DNA from: Flavobacterium psychrotolerans
GTDB taxonomy: Bacteria; Bacteroidota; Bacteroidia; Flavobacteriales; Flavobacteriaceae
Reading direction: 5' to 3'
NCBI RefSeq assembly: GCF_003097635.1
Contig: NZ_QCZI01000016.1
Location: 1-64,000, forward strand
Length of the DNA stretch: 64,000 nucleotides
Part shown: positions 53,559 to 62,920 of the stretch, one piece after another
Layout of the letters: each line of letters opens with the position of its first letter
Numbering within the stretch: position 1 is the first letter of the stretch
The notes under the pieces: model-generated
Databases searched by the model: none
Seen by the model: only the letters and a program-made list of their open reading frames with translations
Told to the model about the DNA's origin: nothing
Position numbers and translations under genes: made by a program

Positions 53559-54419
53559 ATGATACAATCAATGACTGGTTTTGGCAAAGCAACTTTGCAA
53601 TTATCAACAAAAAAAATAACGGTAGAAGCGAAATCTTTAAACAGTAAAGGGTTAGATTTAAATGTTCGAATGCCTTCGGTTTACCGAGAAATGGAATTGG
53701 GTTTGCGCAACCAAATCGCATTGTCCTTAGAACGGGGTAAAATTGATTTCTCCATTTTTATAGAAAGCACCGCCGAACAAACTTCCACTAAGGTAAATGT
53801 GCCAATAGTGAAAGCCTACATCAATCAATTAAGGGAAGTCCATGCTGACACTGATGAAACCGAATTGATGAAAATGGCAATAAGAATGCCTGATGCTTTA
53901 AAAACCGAACGCGAAGAAATTGATGGAAACGACTGGATTCAGATTCAGACCGTGATTGAGGAAAGTTTAGCAAATATTCTGAATTTCAGAAAAGACGAAG
54001 GTGCATCTTTAGAAAAAGAATTTCAATTGCGAATCGGAAACATACGATCCTATATGGAACAAGCTTTAGCTTTAGATCCAGAGCGTGTCCAAGCTATAAA
54101 AGACCGACTTCAAACCGCTATTTCAGAACTAAGAGTCAACGTAGACGAAAATCGTTTTGAACAGGAATTGATCTATTATTTGGAAAAACTGGACATTACC
54201 GAAGAAAAAGTACGTTTGAACAATCATCTGGATTATTTCTTGGAAACAATTAATGGAACTGAGGCCAATGGCAGAAAACTAGGTTTTATCACTCAAGAAA
54301 TGGGAAGGGAAATTAATACGATGGGGTCAAAATCCAATCATGCACAAATGCAAAAATTGGTCGTGATGATGAAAGACGAATTGGAAAAAATCAAGGAACA
54401 AGTGCTAAACGTGTTGTAA
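53559..54419 (+). CDS. YicC-family endoribonuclease
   Basis: A 286-aa protein of the YicC/YloC family, reported to be an endoribonuclease in E. coli. MIQSMTGFGKATLQ is the invariant start; AKSLNSKGLDLNVRMP follows, and the C-terminal RKLGFITQEMGREINTMGSK is highly conserved. It precedes gmk by 121 bp, the same pairing found in many bacteria. The spacer contains a REP-like fragment. Confidence 0.92.
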   Translation: MIQSMTGFGKATLQLSTKKITVEAKSLNSKGLDLNVRMPSVYREMELGLRNQIALSLERGKIDFSIFIESTAEQTSTKVNVPIVKAYINQLREVHADTDETELMKMAIRMPDALKTEREEIDGNDWIQIQTVIEESLANILNFRKDEGASLEKEFQLRIGNIRSYMEQALALDPERVQAIKDRLQTAISELRVNVDENRFEQELIYYLEKLDITEEKVRLNNHLDYFLETINGTEANGRKLGFITQEMGREINTMGSKSNHAQMQKLVVMMKDELEKIKEQVLNVL

Positions 54420-54507
54420 AATTTCACGGCGAATATCATATATTCGACTAATTAATTCGTTTAAATTTGACCCATTCGTGACTAAAAAAATAAAAAAATA
54501 AGGGGAA

Positions 54508-54533
54508 TGAGATTGCTTCGTGCCTCGCAATGA
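54508..54533. repeat. REP-like fragment between yicC and gmk
   Basis: GATTGCTTCGTGCCTCGCAA (54511-54530) lies within a motif known from many bacterial genomes as dispersed intergenic repeats (reverse: TTGCGAGGCACGAAGCAATC). Here a single copy. Confidence 0.5.
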
Positions 54534-54540
54534 CTTTAAA

Positions 54541-55110
54541 ATGAAAAAAGGGAAATTAATCGTGTTTTCAGCACCATCAGGTTCAGGGAAAACAACAATC
54601 GTTAGGCATTTATTGGGCAAGGAAGATTTGAATTTGGAATTTTCGATTTCTGCAGCTTCCCGTCCACCGAGAGGAGAAGAAGTAAACGGAAAAGACTATT
54701 ATTTTATGTCTACCGAAGAATTCAAAAAGCACATCAAAGCCGAAGATTTTCTGGAGTGGGAAGAAGTTTATCGCGACAATTTTTATGGGACTTTAAAAAG
54801 CGAAGTGGAGCGCATTTGGGCAAAAGGAAAAAACGTAATTTTTGACATTGATGTTGCTGGCGGGTTGCGAATAAAATCTAAATTCCCGAACGAGACCTTG
54901 GCAGTCTTTGTGAAACCGCCAAGTATAGACGAGTTGAAAATCCGGTTGAAAAAACGTTCCACCGAAAGCGAGGACAAAATTAATATGCGCATTGCAAAAG
55001 CCTCTGTTGAATTGGCAACTGCGCCCCAATTTGACAAAATCATCAAAAACTATGATTTGGATACCGCAAAAGAGGATGCGTATCAGTTGGTTAAAGAATT
55101 TGTGAAATAG
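54541..55110 (+). CDS. gmk: Guanylate kinase
   Basis: Phosphorylates GMP to GDP. The P-loop FSAPSGSGKTTIV (about 9-21) and GMP-binding SAASRPPRGEEVNGKDYYF follow the family. I set the start at the ATG reading MKKGKLIVFSAPSG; the frame opens seven codons earlier at a GTG that lies in the REP-like fragment. Length 189 aa. It precedes nadD by 75 bp and the two may be cotranscribed. Confidence 0.95.
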   Translation: MKKGKLIVFSAPSGSGKTTIVRHLLGKEDLNLEFSISAASRPPRGEEVNGKDYYFMSTEEFKKHIKAEDFLEWEEVYRDNFYGTLKSEVERIWAKGKNVIFDIDVAGGLRIKSKFPNETLAVFVKPPSIDELKIRLKKRSTESEDKINMRIAKASVELATAPQFDKIIKNYDLDTAKEDAYQLVKEFVK

Positions 55111-55185
55111 GTTTTGGGTTCCAAGTATTGGGTACTAGTAAATTCTAAACCTAATACCGGAAACCTAAAACACAACACCTAAAAA

Positions 55186-55767
55186 ATGAAAATCGGTCTC
55201 TATTTCGGAACATTCAACCCCATTCATATTGGGCATTTGATCATTGCTAATCACATGGCTGAATATTCTGATTTGGATCAAATTTGGATGGTGGTCACAC
55301 CGCACAATCCATTAAAAAAGAAAGAAACCTTACTTGACGATTACCAACGTTTGCATTTGGTTTTTTTAGCTACGGAAGACTATGCAAAAATAAAACCCTC
55401 GGATATCGAATTCAAACTAACACAACCCAATTATACGGTTAATACTTTAGCGCATTTACAAGACAAATTCCCAAAACACGAATTTGCACTGATTATGGGC
55501 GAAGACAATTTAAGGACTTTTCAAAAGTGGAAAAACTACGAAGTGATTTTGCAGAATCACGAGATTTATGTCTATCCTAGAATTTCATCCGAAGTTGAGA
55601 ATTTAGAACTCAAAAACCATCCTAAAATTCACGTAATTGAAGCTCCAGTGGTCGAAATTTCTTCGACTTTTATTCGGGAAAACATTAAAAAAGGAAAGAA
55701 TGTCCAACCGCTTTTATCTTCAAAAGTTTGGGAATACATTGACCATAACAATTTATACAGAAAGTAG
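55186..55767 (+). CDS. nadD: Nicotinate-nucleotide adenylyltransferase
   Basis: Makes deamido-NAD from nicotinate mononucleotide and ATP. GTFNPIHIGHLIIANHMAE holds the HxGH nucleotidyltransferase motif at about residues 15-18; ISSTFIRENIKKGKN is the ISSTxxR signature near the end. Length 193 aa. It converges with the gene at 55779, with 11 bp between the two stops. Confidence 0.94.
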   Translation: MKIGLYFGTFNPIHIGHLIIANHMAEYSDLDQIWMVVTPHNPLKKKETLLDDYQRLHLVFLATEDYAKIKPSDIEFKLTQPNYTVNTLAHLQDKFPKHEFALIMGEDNLRTFQKWKNYEVILQNHEIYVYPRISSEVENLELKNHPKIHVIEAPVVEISSTFIRENIKKGKNVQPLLSSKVWEYIDHNNLYRK

Positions 55768-55778
55768 ATTGCCAAATT

Positions 55779-56171
55779 TCATAGTAAACTGGCTTTTACC
55801 GCAGCTATTTTAATGTTAATTTCAAAAGAAAAGGTTTTGCTTTCTTGCTGAATATACTCATAAATGGCAACCGCCTTTTGAGATAAATCGATTTGACCGT
55901 TATCGCTGTTTTTTGAAAATTGAATCAAAAAATCAGCAAATTCCTCCAGATGATTCCAATCTAGATGGCAACTTAACAAATGTTCCAGTAAATCTTTTTG
56001 GGAGAAATTGAGTAGCGTTTCTATAGTCAAACCCAATTTTTCCAATTGAGTCTCGATAGTGCTTTCTGTTTCTTGAATTTCTGTTTTAGGAACAAAAACT
56101 AGGGAGAGCAAGGTTTTTAAAACATTGTCAATCCGGATACTTTCTTCGTCTCTCAATCCCTTGTTTAGCAT
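55779..56171 (-). CDS. Hypothetical protein downstream of hemE
   Basis: A 130-aa soluble protein I do not recognise. It is rich in Glu, Leu and Ile with predicted helices (VLKTLLSLVFVP, LLNFSQKDLLEHLL, FADFLIQFSK). A single pair of residues CHLDWNH is the only noticeable motif. It lies 15 bp downstream of hemE on the same strand and is likely cotranscribed, which suggests but does not prove a link to heme synthesis. Confidence 0.65.
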   Translation of the reverse strand: MLNKGLRDEESIRIDNVLKTLLSLVFVPKTEIQETESTIETQLEKLGLTIETLLNFSQKDLLEHLLSCHLDWNHLEEFADFLIQFSKNSDNGQIDLSQKAVAIYEYIQQESKTFSFEINIKIAAVKASLL

Positions 56172-56186
56172 ATTTTGAAATTAAAT

Positions 56187-57212
56187 TTACTGTTTGTATT
56201 CTTTTACCGCATCAATAAACGCTTTCGCATGATCCACGGGGATATTTGGCAAAATACCATGACCCAAATTGGCAATGTATTTATCTTTTCCAAATTCGTT
56301 AATCATCTCATGAACCATTTTCTTGATGACAGGAATTGGCGAAAGCAATCTTGACGGATCGAAATTCCCCTGCAACGTGATGTTTCCACCTGATAAATAA
56401 CGTGCATTTCTTGGCGTACACGTCCAATCTACTCCAAGCGCTGAAGCTCTGCTTTTTCCCATTTCGCCTAAAGCGAACCAGCATCCTTTTCCGAAAACAA
56501 TCACTTGGGTTTCGTCTGCCAAAGCCTCTACGATTTGGTTGATGTATTTCCAAGAGAATTCCTGATAATCCACTGGCGAAAGCATTCCGCCCCAAGAATC
56601 GAAAATTTGAATGGCGTCGCAACCGGCTTTTACCTTTTCTTTTAAATACAATATTGTGGTGTCGGTAATTTTTTGCAATAAGGTATGCGCCGCCACTGGA
56701 TTTGAGAAACAGAATCCTTTGGCCGTGTCAAAGCTTTTAGAACCTTTTCCTTCCACAGCATAACAGAAAATCGTCCAAGGCGAACCGGCGAAACCAATCA
56801 ATGGCACTTCGTCGTTCAACATTTCTTTGGTCAATTTCACGGCATCCATTACGTAACCCAATGTTTCTTGAATGTTTGGAACAAAAACTTGGTTTACTTG
56901 TTCCATCGTGCGAATTGGATTTGGAATAATGGGCCCCAAATTGTCTTTCAATTCCACATGAATCCCCATCGCTCTTGGCACTACTAAAATATCCGAGAAC
57001 AAAATTGCCGCATCCGGTGCAATTCTGCGAATAGGTTGCACGGTAATTTCTGCGGCTAATTCTGGTGTTTCGCAGCGAGTGAAAAAATCATATTTGTCAC
57101 GCAAAGCAATGAATTCCGGCAAATATCTTCCAGCTTGACGCATCATCCAAACTGGTGGACGTTCAACCGTTTCTCCTCTTAATGCTTTTAAAAATAGGTC
57201 GTTCTTGATCAT
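56187..57212 (-). CDS. hemE: Uroporphyrinogen decarboxylase
   Basis: Removes four carboxyl groups to make coproporphyrinogen III. The signature [17 protein letters not shown] (about 19-35) is complete, and the second signature is seen as [16 protein letters not shown]. Start set at the ATG reading [20 protein letters not shown]; the open frame runs 15 codons further upstream into an intergenic repeat. Length 341 aa. It lies 50 bp after hemD, in a hemA-hemC-hemD-hemE order. Confidence 0.95.
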   Translation of the reverse strand: MIKNDLFLKALRGETVERPPVWMMRQAGRYLPEFIALRDKYDFFTRCETPELAAEITVQPIRRIAPDAAILFSDILVVPRAMGIHVELKDNLGPIIPNPIRTMEQVNQVFVPNIQETLGYVMDAVKLTKEMLNDEVPLIGFAGSPWTIFCYAVEGKGSKSFDTAKGFCFSNPVAAHTLLQKITDTTILYLKEKVKAGCDAIQIFDSWGGMLSPVDYQEFSWKYINQIVEALADETQVIVFGKGCWFALGEMGKSRASALGVDWTCTPRNARYLSGGNITLQGNFDPSRLLSPIPVIKKMVHEMINEFGKDKYIANLGHGILPNIPVDHAKAFIDAVKEYKQ

Positions 57213-57225
57213 AATTTTTATTTTT

Positions 57226-57256
57226 TTGCCACAAATGCGCAAAGGCGCAAAAGACA
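57226..57256. repeat. Degenerate 'gccacaaa-gcgcaaag' repeat between hemD and hemE
   Basis: TTGCCACAAATGCGCAAAGG, then CGCAAAAGACAAAG, a relative of the repeat at 44488-44522. It lies just upstream of the hemE start. Confidence 0.4.
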
Positions 57257-57262
57257 AAGTTT

Positions 57263-57928
57263 TTATTTAAATTCGTTTATACAATCTTCAATCACATCTT
57301 CAACCGAAGGCTGATCTGCGACTATTATATTTTTTGTTGTTTTTTCTAAAGCTTCTGCAGTTGTGTTGCCAATGCAAAAGCAAATTTCGCCTTTTATTTT
57401 GTTATCCTTCAAAAAACTTTCCACGCCTGACGGACTGAAAAACAGGATTCCGTCAACTGGTGTTTTTATTTTTTGGGGTGTTAATGAAGTTTCATACACT
57501 TGAATTTCATTGAAATTGACTTTGGCTGCTGCCAAAGCTTCAGGCAATGTTTCTCTACGCAAATTCCCGCTGAAAAAAGTATAACTTTCTTTGGAATAAA
57601 TCAGGGTTATAATTTCTGCCAAATCGGATGCATAGCCCGTGTAAGCGGTCACTTTGAAACCATTTTCGTTTAATAACGCCTTAGTTTTCATACCTACGCA
57701 AAAAACGTTCTTCGATTTTAATTCTCCAATTTTTGGATGCGGCAAAACACTTTGAACGGCATTTTGACTAGTGAAAATTAGATTGTCGTTTATTTCTTTT
57801 AAATCAAAATCCGAATTTTCGGTTTTGATAAAATTAGCTTCCGTTACTAAAAAACCAGCATCCAATAAGGCTTGCTTTTGATTGCTCAAAAGTATTTTTG
57901 TAGATAGGATGCTTATTGGATTTTGCAT
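57263..57928 (-). CDS. hemD: Uroporphyrinogen-III synthase
   Basis: Closes hydroxymethylbilane to uroporphyrinogen III. The sequence is poorly conserved across the family, but the fold-defining blocks [20 protein letters not shown] (N-terminal), [12 protein letters not shown] (about 50) and [13 protein letters not shown] (about 160) are present, along with the position right after hemC. Length 221 aa. The start overlaps the hemC stop by one base (coordinate 57928), so translation is coupled. Confidence 0.87.
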   Translation of the reverse strand: MQNPISILSTKILLSNQKQALLDAGFLVTEANFIKTENSDFDLKEINDNLIFTSQNAVQSVLPHPKIGELKSKNVFCVGMKTKALLNENGFKVTAYTGYASDLAEIITLIYSKESYTFFSGNLRRETLPEALAAAKVNFNEIQVYETSLTPQKIKTPVDGILFFSPSGVESFLKDNKIKGEICFCIGNTTAEALEKTTKNIIVADQPSVEDVIEDCINEFK

Positions 57929-58857
57929 TACTTCGTCAAACTTTCCTTAATTGTTTTCATCAACTCCGCACCGCCATTTTCCAGAATTTCATTGGCGCAA
58001 TGGAAACCTAAATTTTTCCATTCTTCAACGGCAACCGTTTTTTCAATTTCCAATTTTTGTTTTCCATCAATAGATAACAAAGTGCCTTTAAAAATAAAAG
58101 TATCCTCTATTTCACAATACTTAGCCAAAGCTCCAATTGGTGCCGTGCAGCCGCCTTCGAGTGTTTTCAGGAATTGTCTTTCGATATAGGTGCAAATTTC
58201 AGTTTCAACATCATTGAGTTGAGAAACTGCATCAAGGGTGAAATCGTCGTTTTGCATGGCTACAACTACCATTGCGCCTTGAGCTGGCGCAGGAATCATC
58301 CAGTCCAAATCAATAAAATTGGTTGGTTTTAAGTTGATGCGCTCTAGTCCTGCAGCCGCAAAAACAGCTCCGTTCCAATCGCTTTCGTTTAGCTTTTGCA
58401 TTCGGGTGTTCACGTTTCCGCGCAAATCGACCACAATATGATTGGGGTATTTGTGCAGCCATTGCGCTTGACGACGCAAACTTCCGGTGGCGATGGTGCC
58501 GTTTCCTTCGAGAAAATCAAGATTTCCTTTGTGAACCAAAATATCCAAAGTGTTGGCTCTTTCGAGAACCGCTGCCTGAACAATCCCGATTGGCAAAGCC
58601 GTTGGCACATCTTTCATGGAATGCACGGCAATATCCACTTGGCCATTTATCATGGCAATGTCCAAAGTTTTCGTAAAAATTCCTGTGATTCCGAGTTCGT
58701 AAAGCGGTTTGTCTAAGATGATGTCCCCTTGAGATTTTACGGCAATAATTTCGGTTTTATAGCCTAAATCGTTTAATTTTTTTTGGACGGTGTGGGCTTG
58801 CCAAAGTGCTAATTCGCTGTCGCGAGTCCCAATTCGAATTGTTTTGTTTGAATCCAT
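57928..58857 (-). CDS. hemC: Hydroxymethylbilane synthase (porphobilinogen deaminase)
   Basis: Joins four porphobilinogens into hydroxymethylbilane. IRIGTRDSELALWQA (about 6-20) is the N-terminal signature; HSMKDVPT (about 80) and RLINE-type arginines follow. The dipyrromethane cofactor Cys is in LEGGCTAPIGAL (about 234-245). Length 309 aa. It lies between hemA (61 bp upstream) and hemD. Confidence 0.96.
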   Translation of the reverse strand: MDSNKTIRIGTRDSELALWQAHTVQKKLNDLGYKTEIIAVKSQGDIILDKPLYELGITGIFTKTLDIAMINGQVDIAVHSMKDVPTALPIGIVQAAVLERANTLDILVHKGNLDFLEGNGTIATGSLRRQAQWLHKYPNHIVVDLRGNVNTRMQKLNESDWNGAVFAAAGLERINLKPTNFIDLDWMIPAPAQGAMVVVAMQNDDFTLDAVSQLNDVETEICTYIERQFLKTLEGGCTAPIGALAKYCEIEDTFIFKGTLLSIDGKQKLEIEKTVAVEEWKNLGFHCANEILENGGAELMKTIKESLTK

Positions 58858-58918
58858 TAAACCTATTTCTTTTTTAAACCGTTAAGATATTAAGGTTCAT
58901 TAAGATTATTAAATTTTG

Positions 58919-60223
58919 TTATGATAAGGTAATCTTGTATTTCTCTTCGATAACTGAAATCGTTTTTTCAGGCAAATGTTTCCCTATTTGAAATACTTTT
59001 TCAATAAACTCAATGCTTGCGTCAATCGATGTGTTTTCATCTTTCAAATGACTTACAAAATGGTTTGTAATTTTTTGTATGATTCTATTGCTGATTAATT
59101 CCGCCTGTTCTTCATCAAAATCGGATAATTTTTTTCGTTGAAAATTAAGTTCGCCGTCCTTAATCTCTGTTAATTTTGCTTTCAGTGCATGGATGGTCGG
59201 TGCGTGTTTTCTGCCATTCATCCAAATATTAAATTCTAATTTGATGTCTTCAATAATCGCTTCGGCCGCAGGAATGTGTTGTTTCCTTCTTTCCAAAGTG
59301 TCATCGGTCATTTGCGACAAATGATCCATATGGATTAAAGTGACTCCTGCCAATTGTTTGACATCTTCATTTACATTTTTTGGAATGGATAAATCCAATA
59401 TCAACATTGGTTTTTTCAAATTCAAAATCGCCTTGTCGATTGTCGGATTTTGCGCTCCTGTAGCAACCACAACTACATCTGCTTTTTGCAATTCGAGATG
59501 CAGTTCAGAGTAATCTTTAACAATTAAATTCAGCTTTCCGGCTAATTCCACCGCTTTACCTTTAGTTCTATTGATTAAAGTGATGTGTTCGTTTTTAGTA
59601 TGTTTCACTAAGTTTTCGCAGGTATTTCTTCCGATTTTCCCGGTTCCGAAAAGGAGAATGTTTTTATTGCTAATGTTTTCAACATTTTTGATGATATATT
59701 GAACAGATGCAAAGGAGACGGATGTTGCTCCCGAACTAATTTCGGTTTCGTTTTTTATTTTTTTGCTGGCTTGTATAACCGCATTAATCAATCGATCCAA
59801 ATAGGCATTGATCAATCCTAAAGATCGGGATTCCGCAAAACTGTTTTTTATCTGGCTAATGATTTCGAAGTCACCAAGTATTTGACTGTCTAAACCCGTT
59901 CCTACACGAAAAAGATGATTGATTGCTTCCTGATTTTTATATACGAAACCCACTTTTTGGAAAGCTTCCGCAGAGCCTTGACTGTTTTCGCAAATCAATT
60001 TGATTAACTGAAAAGGATGTTCCGCGAAACCGTAAATTTCGGTTCGATTGCAAGTGGAAGTTACGATTAAACTTTCGATTCCTTCCTCTTTGGCTTGTTC
60101 AAGTACACGTGTTTTAGCCAAAGCATCCAAACTAAACTTGCCTCTAATCTCGGCGTCAGCTTTTTGGTAGCTTAATCCAACAGAGTAGAAATAATGATGC
60201 TTTGTTATGTTACTATTTTTCAT
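58919..60223 (-). CDS. hemA: Glutamyl-tRNA reductase
   Basis: First committed step of C5-pathway heme synthesis; reduces Glu-tRNA to glutamate-1-semialdehyde. The catalytic Cys58 lies in TSTCNRTEIYGF. The NADPH fold has LLFGTGKIGRNTCENL (about 190-205), and ARxxPxx-type C-terminal dimerisation helices follow. Length 434 aa. It is the first gene of the leftward hem unit and diverges from the AraC regulator, with a 227-bp spacer. Confidence 0.95.
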   Translation of the reverse strand: MKNSNITKHHYFYSVGLSYQKADAEIRGKFSLDALAKTRVLEQAKEEGIESLIVTSTCNRTEIYGFAEHPFQLIKLICENSQGSAEAFQKVGFVYKNQEAINHLFRVGTGLDSQILGDFEIISQIKNSFAESRSLGLINAYLDRLINAVIQASKKIKNETEISSGATSVSFASVQYIIKNVENISNKNILLFGTGKIGRNTCENLVKHTKNEHITLINRTKGKAVELAGKLNLIVKDYSELHLELQKADVVVVATGAQNPTIDKAILNLKKPMLILDLSIPKNVNEDVKQLAGVTLIHMDHLSQMTDDTLERRKQHIPAAEAIIEDIKLEFNIWMNGRKHAPTIHALKAKLTEIKDGELNFQRKKLSDFDEEQAELISNRIIQKITNHFVSHLKDENTSIDASIEFIEKVFQIGKHLPEKTISVIEEKYKITLS

Positions 60224-60450
60224 GCCTAATTTACTTTCCTAAAGGTTCAACAAATCTATGACTATACTATTTATAAAAGTAACGCTAAAAGTGCTTTTTG
60301 TATCGCTCCGTGTTTTTTTGATTAAAATTATGCAATCTTATCTAAAATTTTCTATTTTTGTAATGAAATCAAGCTTTTTCAAAAATATCATTTCTGGTAA
60401 TTGCAAATAAAAAACTGATAAATATCATATTCTTTAAAAAAAATGTCGCT

Positions 60451-61323
60451 ATGGGTTCACAAGAAGTTATAACCGTTGAAGATGATTTTACCCTAATTCG
60501 TTTTCAAAATGATGAAAATGAAGTTTTTCGTGCCGAAAGACAGATCCGTCAAGGTTTGATACAATTTCACTTTGGCATTAAAGGAAATGCAAAATTTATT
60601 TTTAATCTGGGCAATTACGCGTTGGATTTGAAAGAAGAAAAAGCCCTGTTGTTGTATAATCCACAGAAGGAGTTGCCTTTACATTTAGAACTTGCACCAC
60701 AAACTTGGGTGATTTCCGTGATTATTTCAATTAAGAAATTTCACTCTTTGTTTTCTACCGAAGCCAATTACATTCCTTTTTTAAGCGATGACAATAAGGA
60801 CAAAAAATATTACGGAGAAACCAATATTACTCCGTCAATGTCAATCGTGCTAAGTCAATTGTTTCATTACAATTTGAATCCGTCCATCAAAAATTTATAT
60901 TACAAGGGTAAAGGGTACGAATTGTTGAGTTTGTATTTCAACCGGACTGAAGATCCAAATGCAGAGCAATGTCCGTTTTTGATTGATGAAGAAAACGTGA
61001 TGAAAATCAGAAAAGCCAAAGACATCGTTATTGCCAATATGGCCGAGCCGCCAGGATTACAGGAATTGGCAGATGAAATTGGTTTGAATTTGAAAAAATT
61101 AAAAATGGGGTTCAAGCAAATTTATGGTGACACGGTCTATGGATTTCTGTTCGATTATAAAATGGATTACGCCCGAAAATTACTGGACAGCGGATCCTAT
61201 AACGTGAATGAAGTTGGACTAAAAATAGGGTACAGTACGGGAAGTCATTTTATTGCCGCTTTTAAAAAGAAATTTGCGACCACCCCAAAAAAATATTTGA
61301 TGTCTATAAATCCGAACACATAA
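60451..61323 (+). CDS. AraC-family transcriptional regulator next to hemH
   Basis: Two-part regulator of 290 aa: a beta-rich N-terminal sensing domain to about 170 and two C-terminal helix-turn-helix motifs (LQELADEIGLNLKKLKMGFK and YNVNEVGLKIGYSTGSHFIA; then FKKKFATTPKKYL). It is divergently placed with hemA and 10 bp before hemH, so the likely targets are the heme genes. The ligand is not known; iron or heme control is an inference from position. Confidence 0.85.
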   Translation: MGSQEVITVEDDFTLIRFQNDENEVFRAERQIRQGLIQFHFGIKGNAKFIFNLGNYALDLKEEKALLLYNPQKELPLHLELAPQTWVISVIISIKKFHSLFSTEANYIPFLSDDNKDKKYYGETNITPSMSIVLSQLFHYNLNPSIKNLYYKGKGYELLSLYFNRTEDPNAEQCPFLIDEENVMKIRKAKDIVIANMAEPPGLQELADEIGLNLKKLKMGFKQIYGDTVYGFLFDYKMDYARKLLDSGSYNVNEVGLKIGYSTGSHFIAAFKKKFATTPKKYLMSINPNT

Positions 61324-61333
61324 AACAACAAAA

Positions 61334-62353
61334 ATGAAAGGAGTATTGCTTGTAAATTTAGGTTCGCCGGAAAGCCCAACCCCAAAAGACGTTAAGGTCT
61401 ATTTAGACGAATTTTTAATGGACAAATACGTGATTGACGTTCCGTTTTTGTTGCGTGCTCTATTGGTTCGGGGCATCATCTTGCAAAGCAGACCGAAAAA
61501 ATCGGCTGCGGCTTACGCCAAAGTTTGGAGCGAAGAAGGTTCTCCTTTGGTGGTGATTTCAAAAAGGATGTTCGAGAAAGTAAAACCCCAAGTTGACATT
61601 CCCGTTTCATTGGCGATGCGTTATGGAAATCCATCCATTTATTCCGGATTGAAAGAGCTCGCAGATAAAGGCGTTACAGAAGTTTTACTGTTTCCATTAT
61701 ATCCTCACCACGCAATGTCTTCAACCGTTACGGTCTTAGACAAGGCCGAAGAAATTAGAAAAAAGCATTTCCCAGAAATGAAATTTTCATCCATTCCAGC
61801 CTTTTATAATCAGACTGAATACATCCAAAACTTAGCTGATTTAATAAAAATTCATTTAGAAAAATTTGATTTTGACCATTTATTGTTTTCTTACCACGGA
61901 TTACCCGAACGACATATACGCAAAACCGATATTACAAAATCGCACTGTAAAATTGACGGCTCTTGCTGTAACACACCTTCGCCGGCACACGAATTCTGCT
62001 ACAGACATCAATGTTATGAAACCACAAAATTAGTGATAGAGAAACTGGGGATTCCCGAAGGGAAATACAGTCAGACTTTCCAATCCCGACTGGCGGGCGA
62101 TAAATGGCTGGAGCCTTACACGGATGTTGAAATTAACAAAATGCCCGAACACGGCATTAAGAAATTGGCGGTTGTCACTCCGGCATTCGTGGCCGATTGC
62201 TTAGAGACTTTGGAAGAAATTGCCATGGAAGCCAATCACCAATTCAAAGAACATGGAGGTGAAGAATTCATGGCTATTCCTTGCTTGAATGATAGCGACG
62301 ACTGGTGTAAAACCGTCAGTAATTGGATTAACAAATGGGCTTCCAAAAAATAA
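61334..62353 (+). CDS. hemH: Ferrochelatase
   Basis: Inserts ferrous iron into protoporphyrin (or coproporphyrin). MKGVLLVNLGSPESPTPKDV is the typical start; catalytic His in LLFSYHGLPERHI (about 195) and Glu in the C-terminal CLETLEEIAMEA. A Cys-rich stretch, HCKIDGSCCNTPSPAHEFCYRHQC (about 215-238), is longer than in plain forms. Length 339 aa. It forms an operon with the AraC gene and hemJ. Confidence 0.95.
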   Translation: MKGVLLVNLGSPESPTPKDVKVYLDEFLMDKYVIDVPFLLRALLVRGIILQSRPKKSAAAYAKVWSEEGSPLVVISKRMFEKVKPQVDIPVSLAMRYGNPSIYSGLKELADKGVTEVLLFPLYPHHAMSSTVTVLDKAEEIRKKHFPEMKFSSIPAFYNQTEYIQNLADLIKIHLEKFDFDHLLFSYHGLPERHIRKTDITKSHCKIDGSCCNTPSPAHEFCYRHQCYETTKLVIEKLGIPEGKYSQTFQSRLAGDKWLEPYTDVEINKMPEHGIKKLAVVTPAFVADCLETLEEIAMEANHQFKEHGGEEFMAIPCLNDSDDWCKTVSNWINKWASKK

Positions 62354-62356
62354 AAA

Positions 62357-62917
62357 ATGCTGATGGAACAGTATAACTATCTCAAATCATTACATTTAAT
62401 CTTTGTTATCACTTGGTTCGCTGGGTTATTTTATATCGTTCGCCTGTTTGTGTATCAAATCGAGGCCAACGAAAAACCATCACCGGAAAAGGAAATTTTG
62501 CAGAAACAATACAAAATAATGACCTATCGTTTGTGGTATATCATCACTTGGCCATCTGCGATTTTGGCAAGCATTTTTGCTTTTTGGATGCTATTTTTTA
62601 CTGATTTAGGCAAAGTTTGGTTGCAAATGCCTTGGATGCACGTAAAATTAGGATTTGTTTTTCTTTTGTATTTGTATCATGGCAAATGCCATCAAATGTA
62701 TTTGCAACTACAAAAAGACGACGTGAAACAAACTTCTAATTTTATGCGATTGTGGAATGAAGGTGCGACGATAATTTTATTTGCTGTTGTTTTTTTGGTC
62801 ATATTAAAAAATGCTGTCAACTGGATTTATGGGGTTGTTGGCATACTATTGTTTTCGGTTTTAATTATGCTTGGATTCAAATTTTACAAAAAAATTCGGG
62901 AACGTAATAAATCCTAA
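62357..62917 (+). CDS. hemJ: Protoporphyrinogen oxidase HemJ-like membrane protein
   Basis: Integral membrane protein of the HemJ (UPF0093) family, which oxidises protoporphyrinogen IX in many bacteria lacking HemG/HemY. Four to five transmembrane segments. SLHLIFVITWFAGLFYIVRLF (about 11-31) contains the conserved His and Trp-Phe-Ala-Gly; MPWMHVKLGFVFLLYLYH (about 90-110) has the second His pair. It could also start at the next ATG, six bases on. Length 186 aa. Context between hemH and other hem genes supports this role over CopD-like copper transport. Confidence 0.87.
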   Translation: MLMEQYNYLKSLHLIFVITWFAGLFYIVRLFVYQIEANEKPSPEKEILQKQYKIMTYRLWYIITWPSAILASIFAFWMLFFTDLGKVWLQMPWMHVKLGFVFLLYLYHGKCHQMYLQLQKDDVKQTSNFMRLWNEGATIILFAVVFLVILKNAVNWIYGVVGILLFSVLIMLGFKFYKKIRERNKS

Positions 62918-62920
62918 ATT

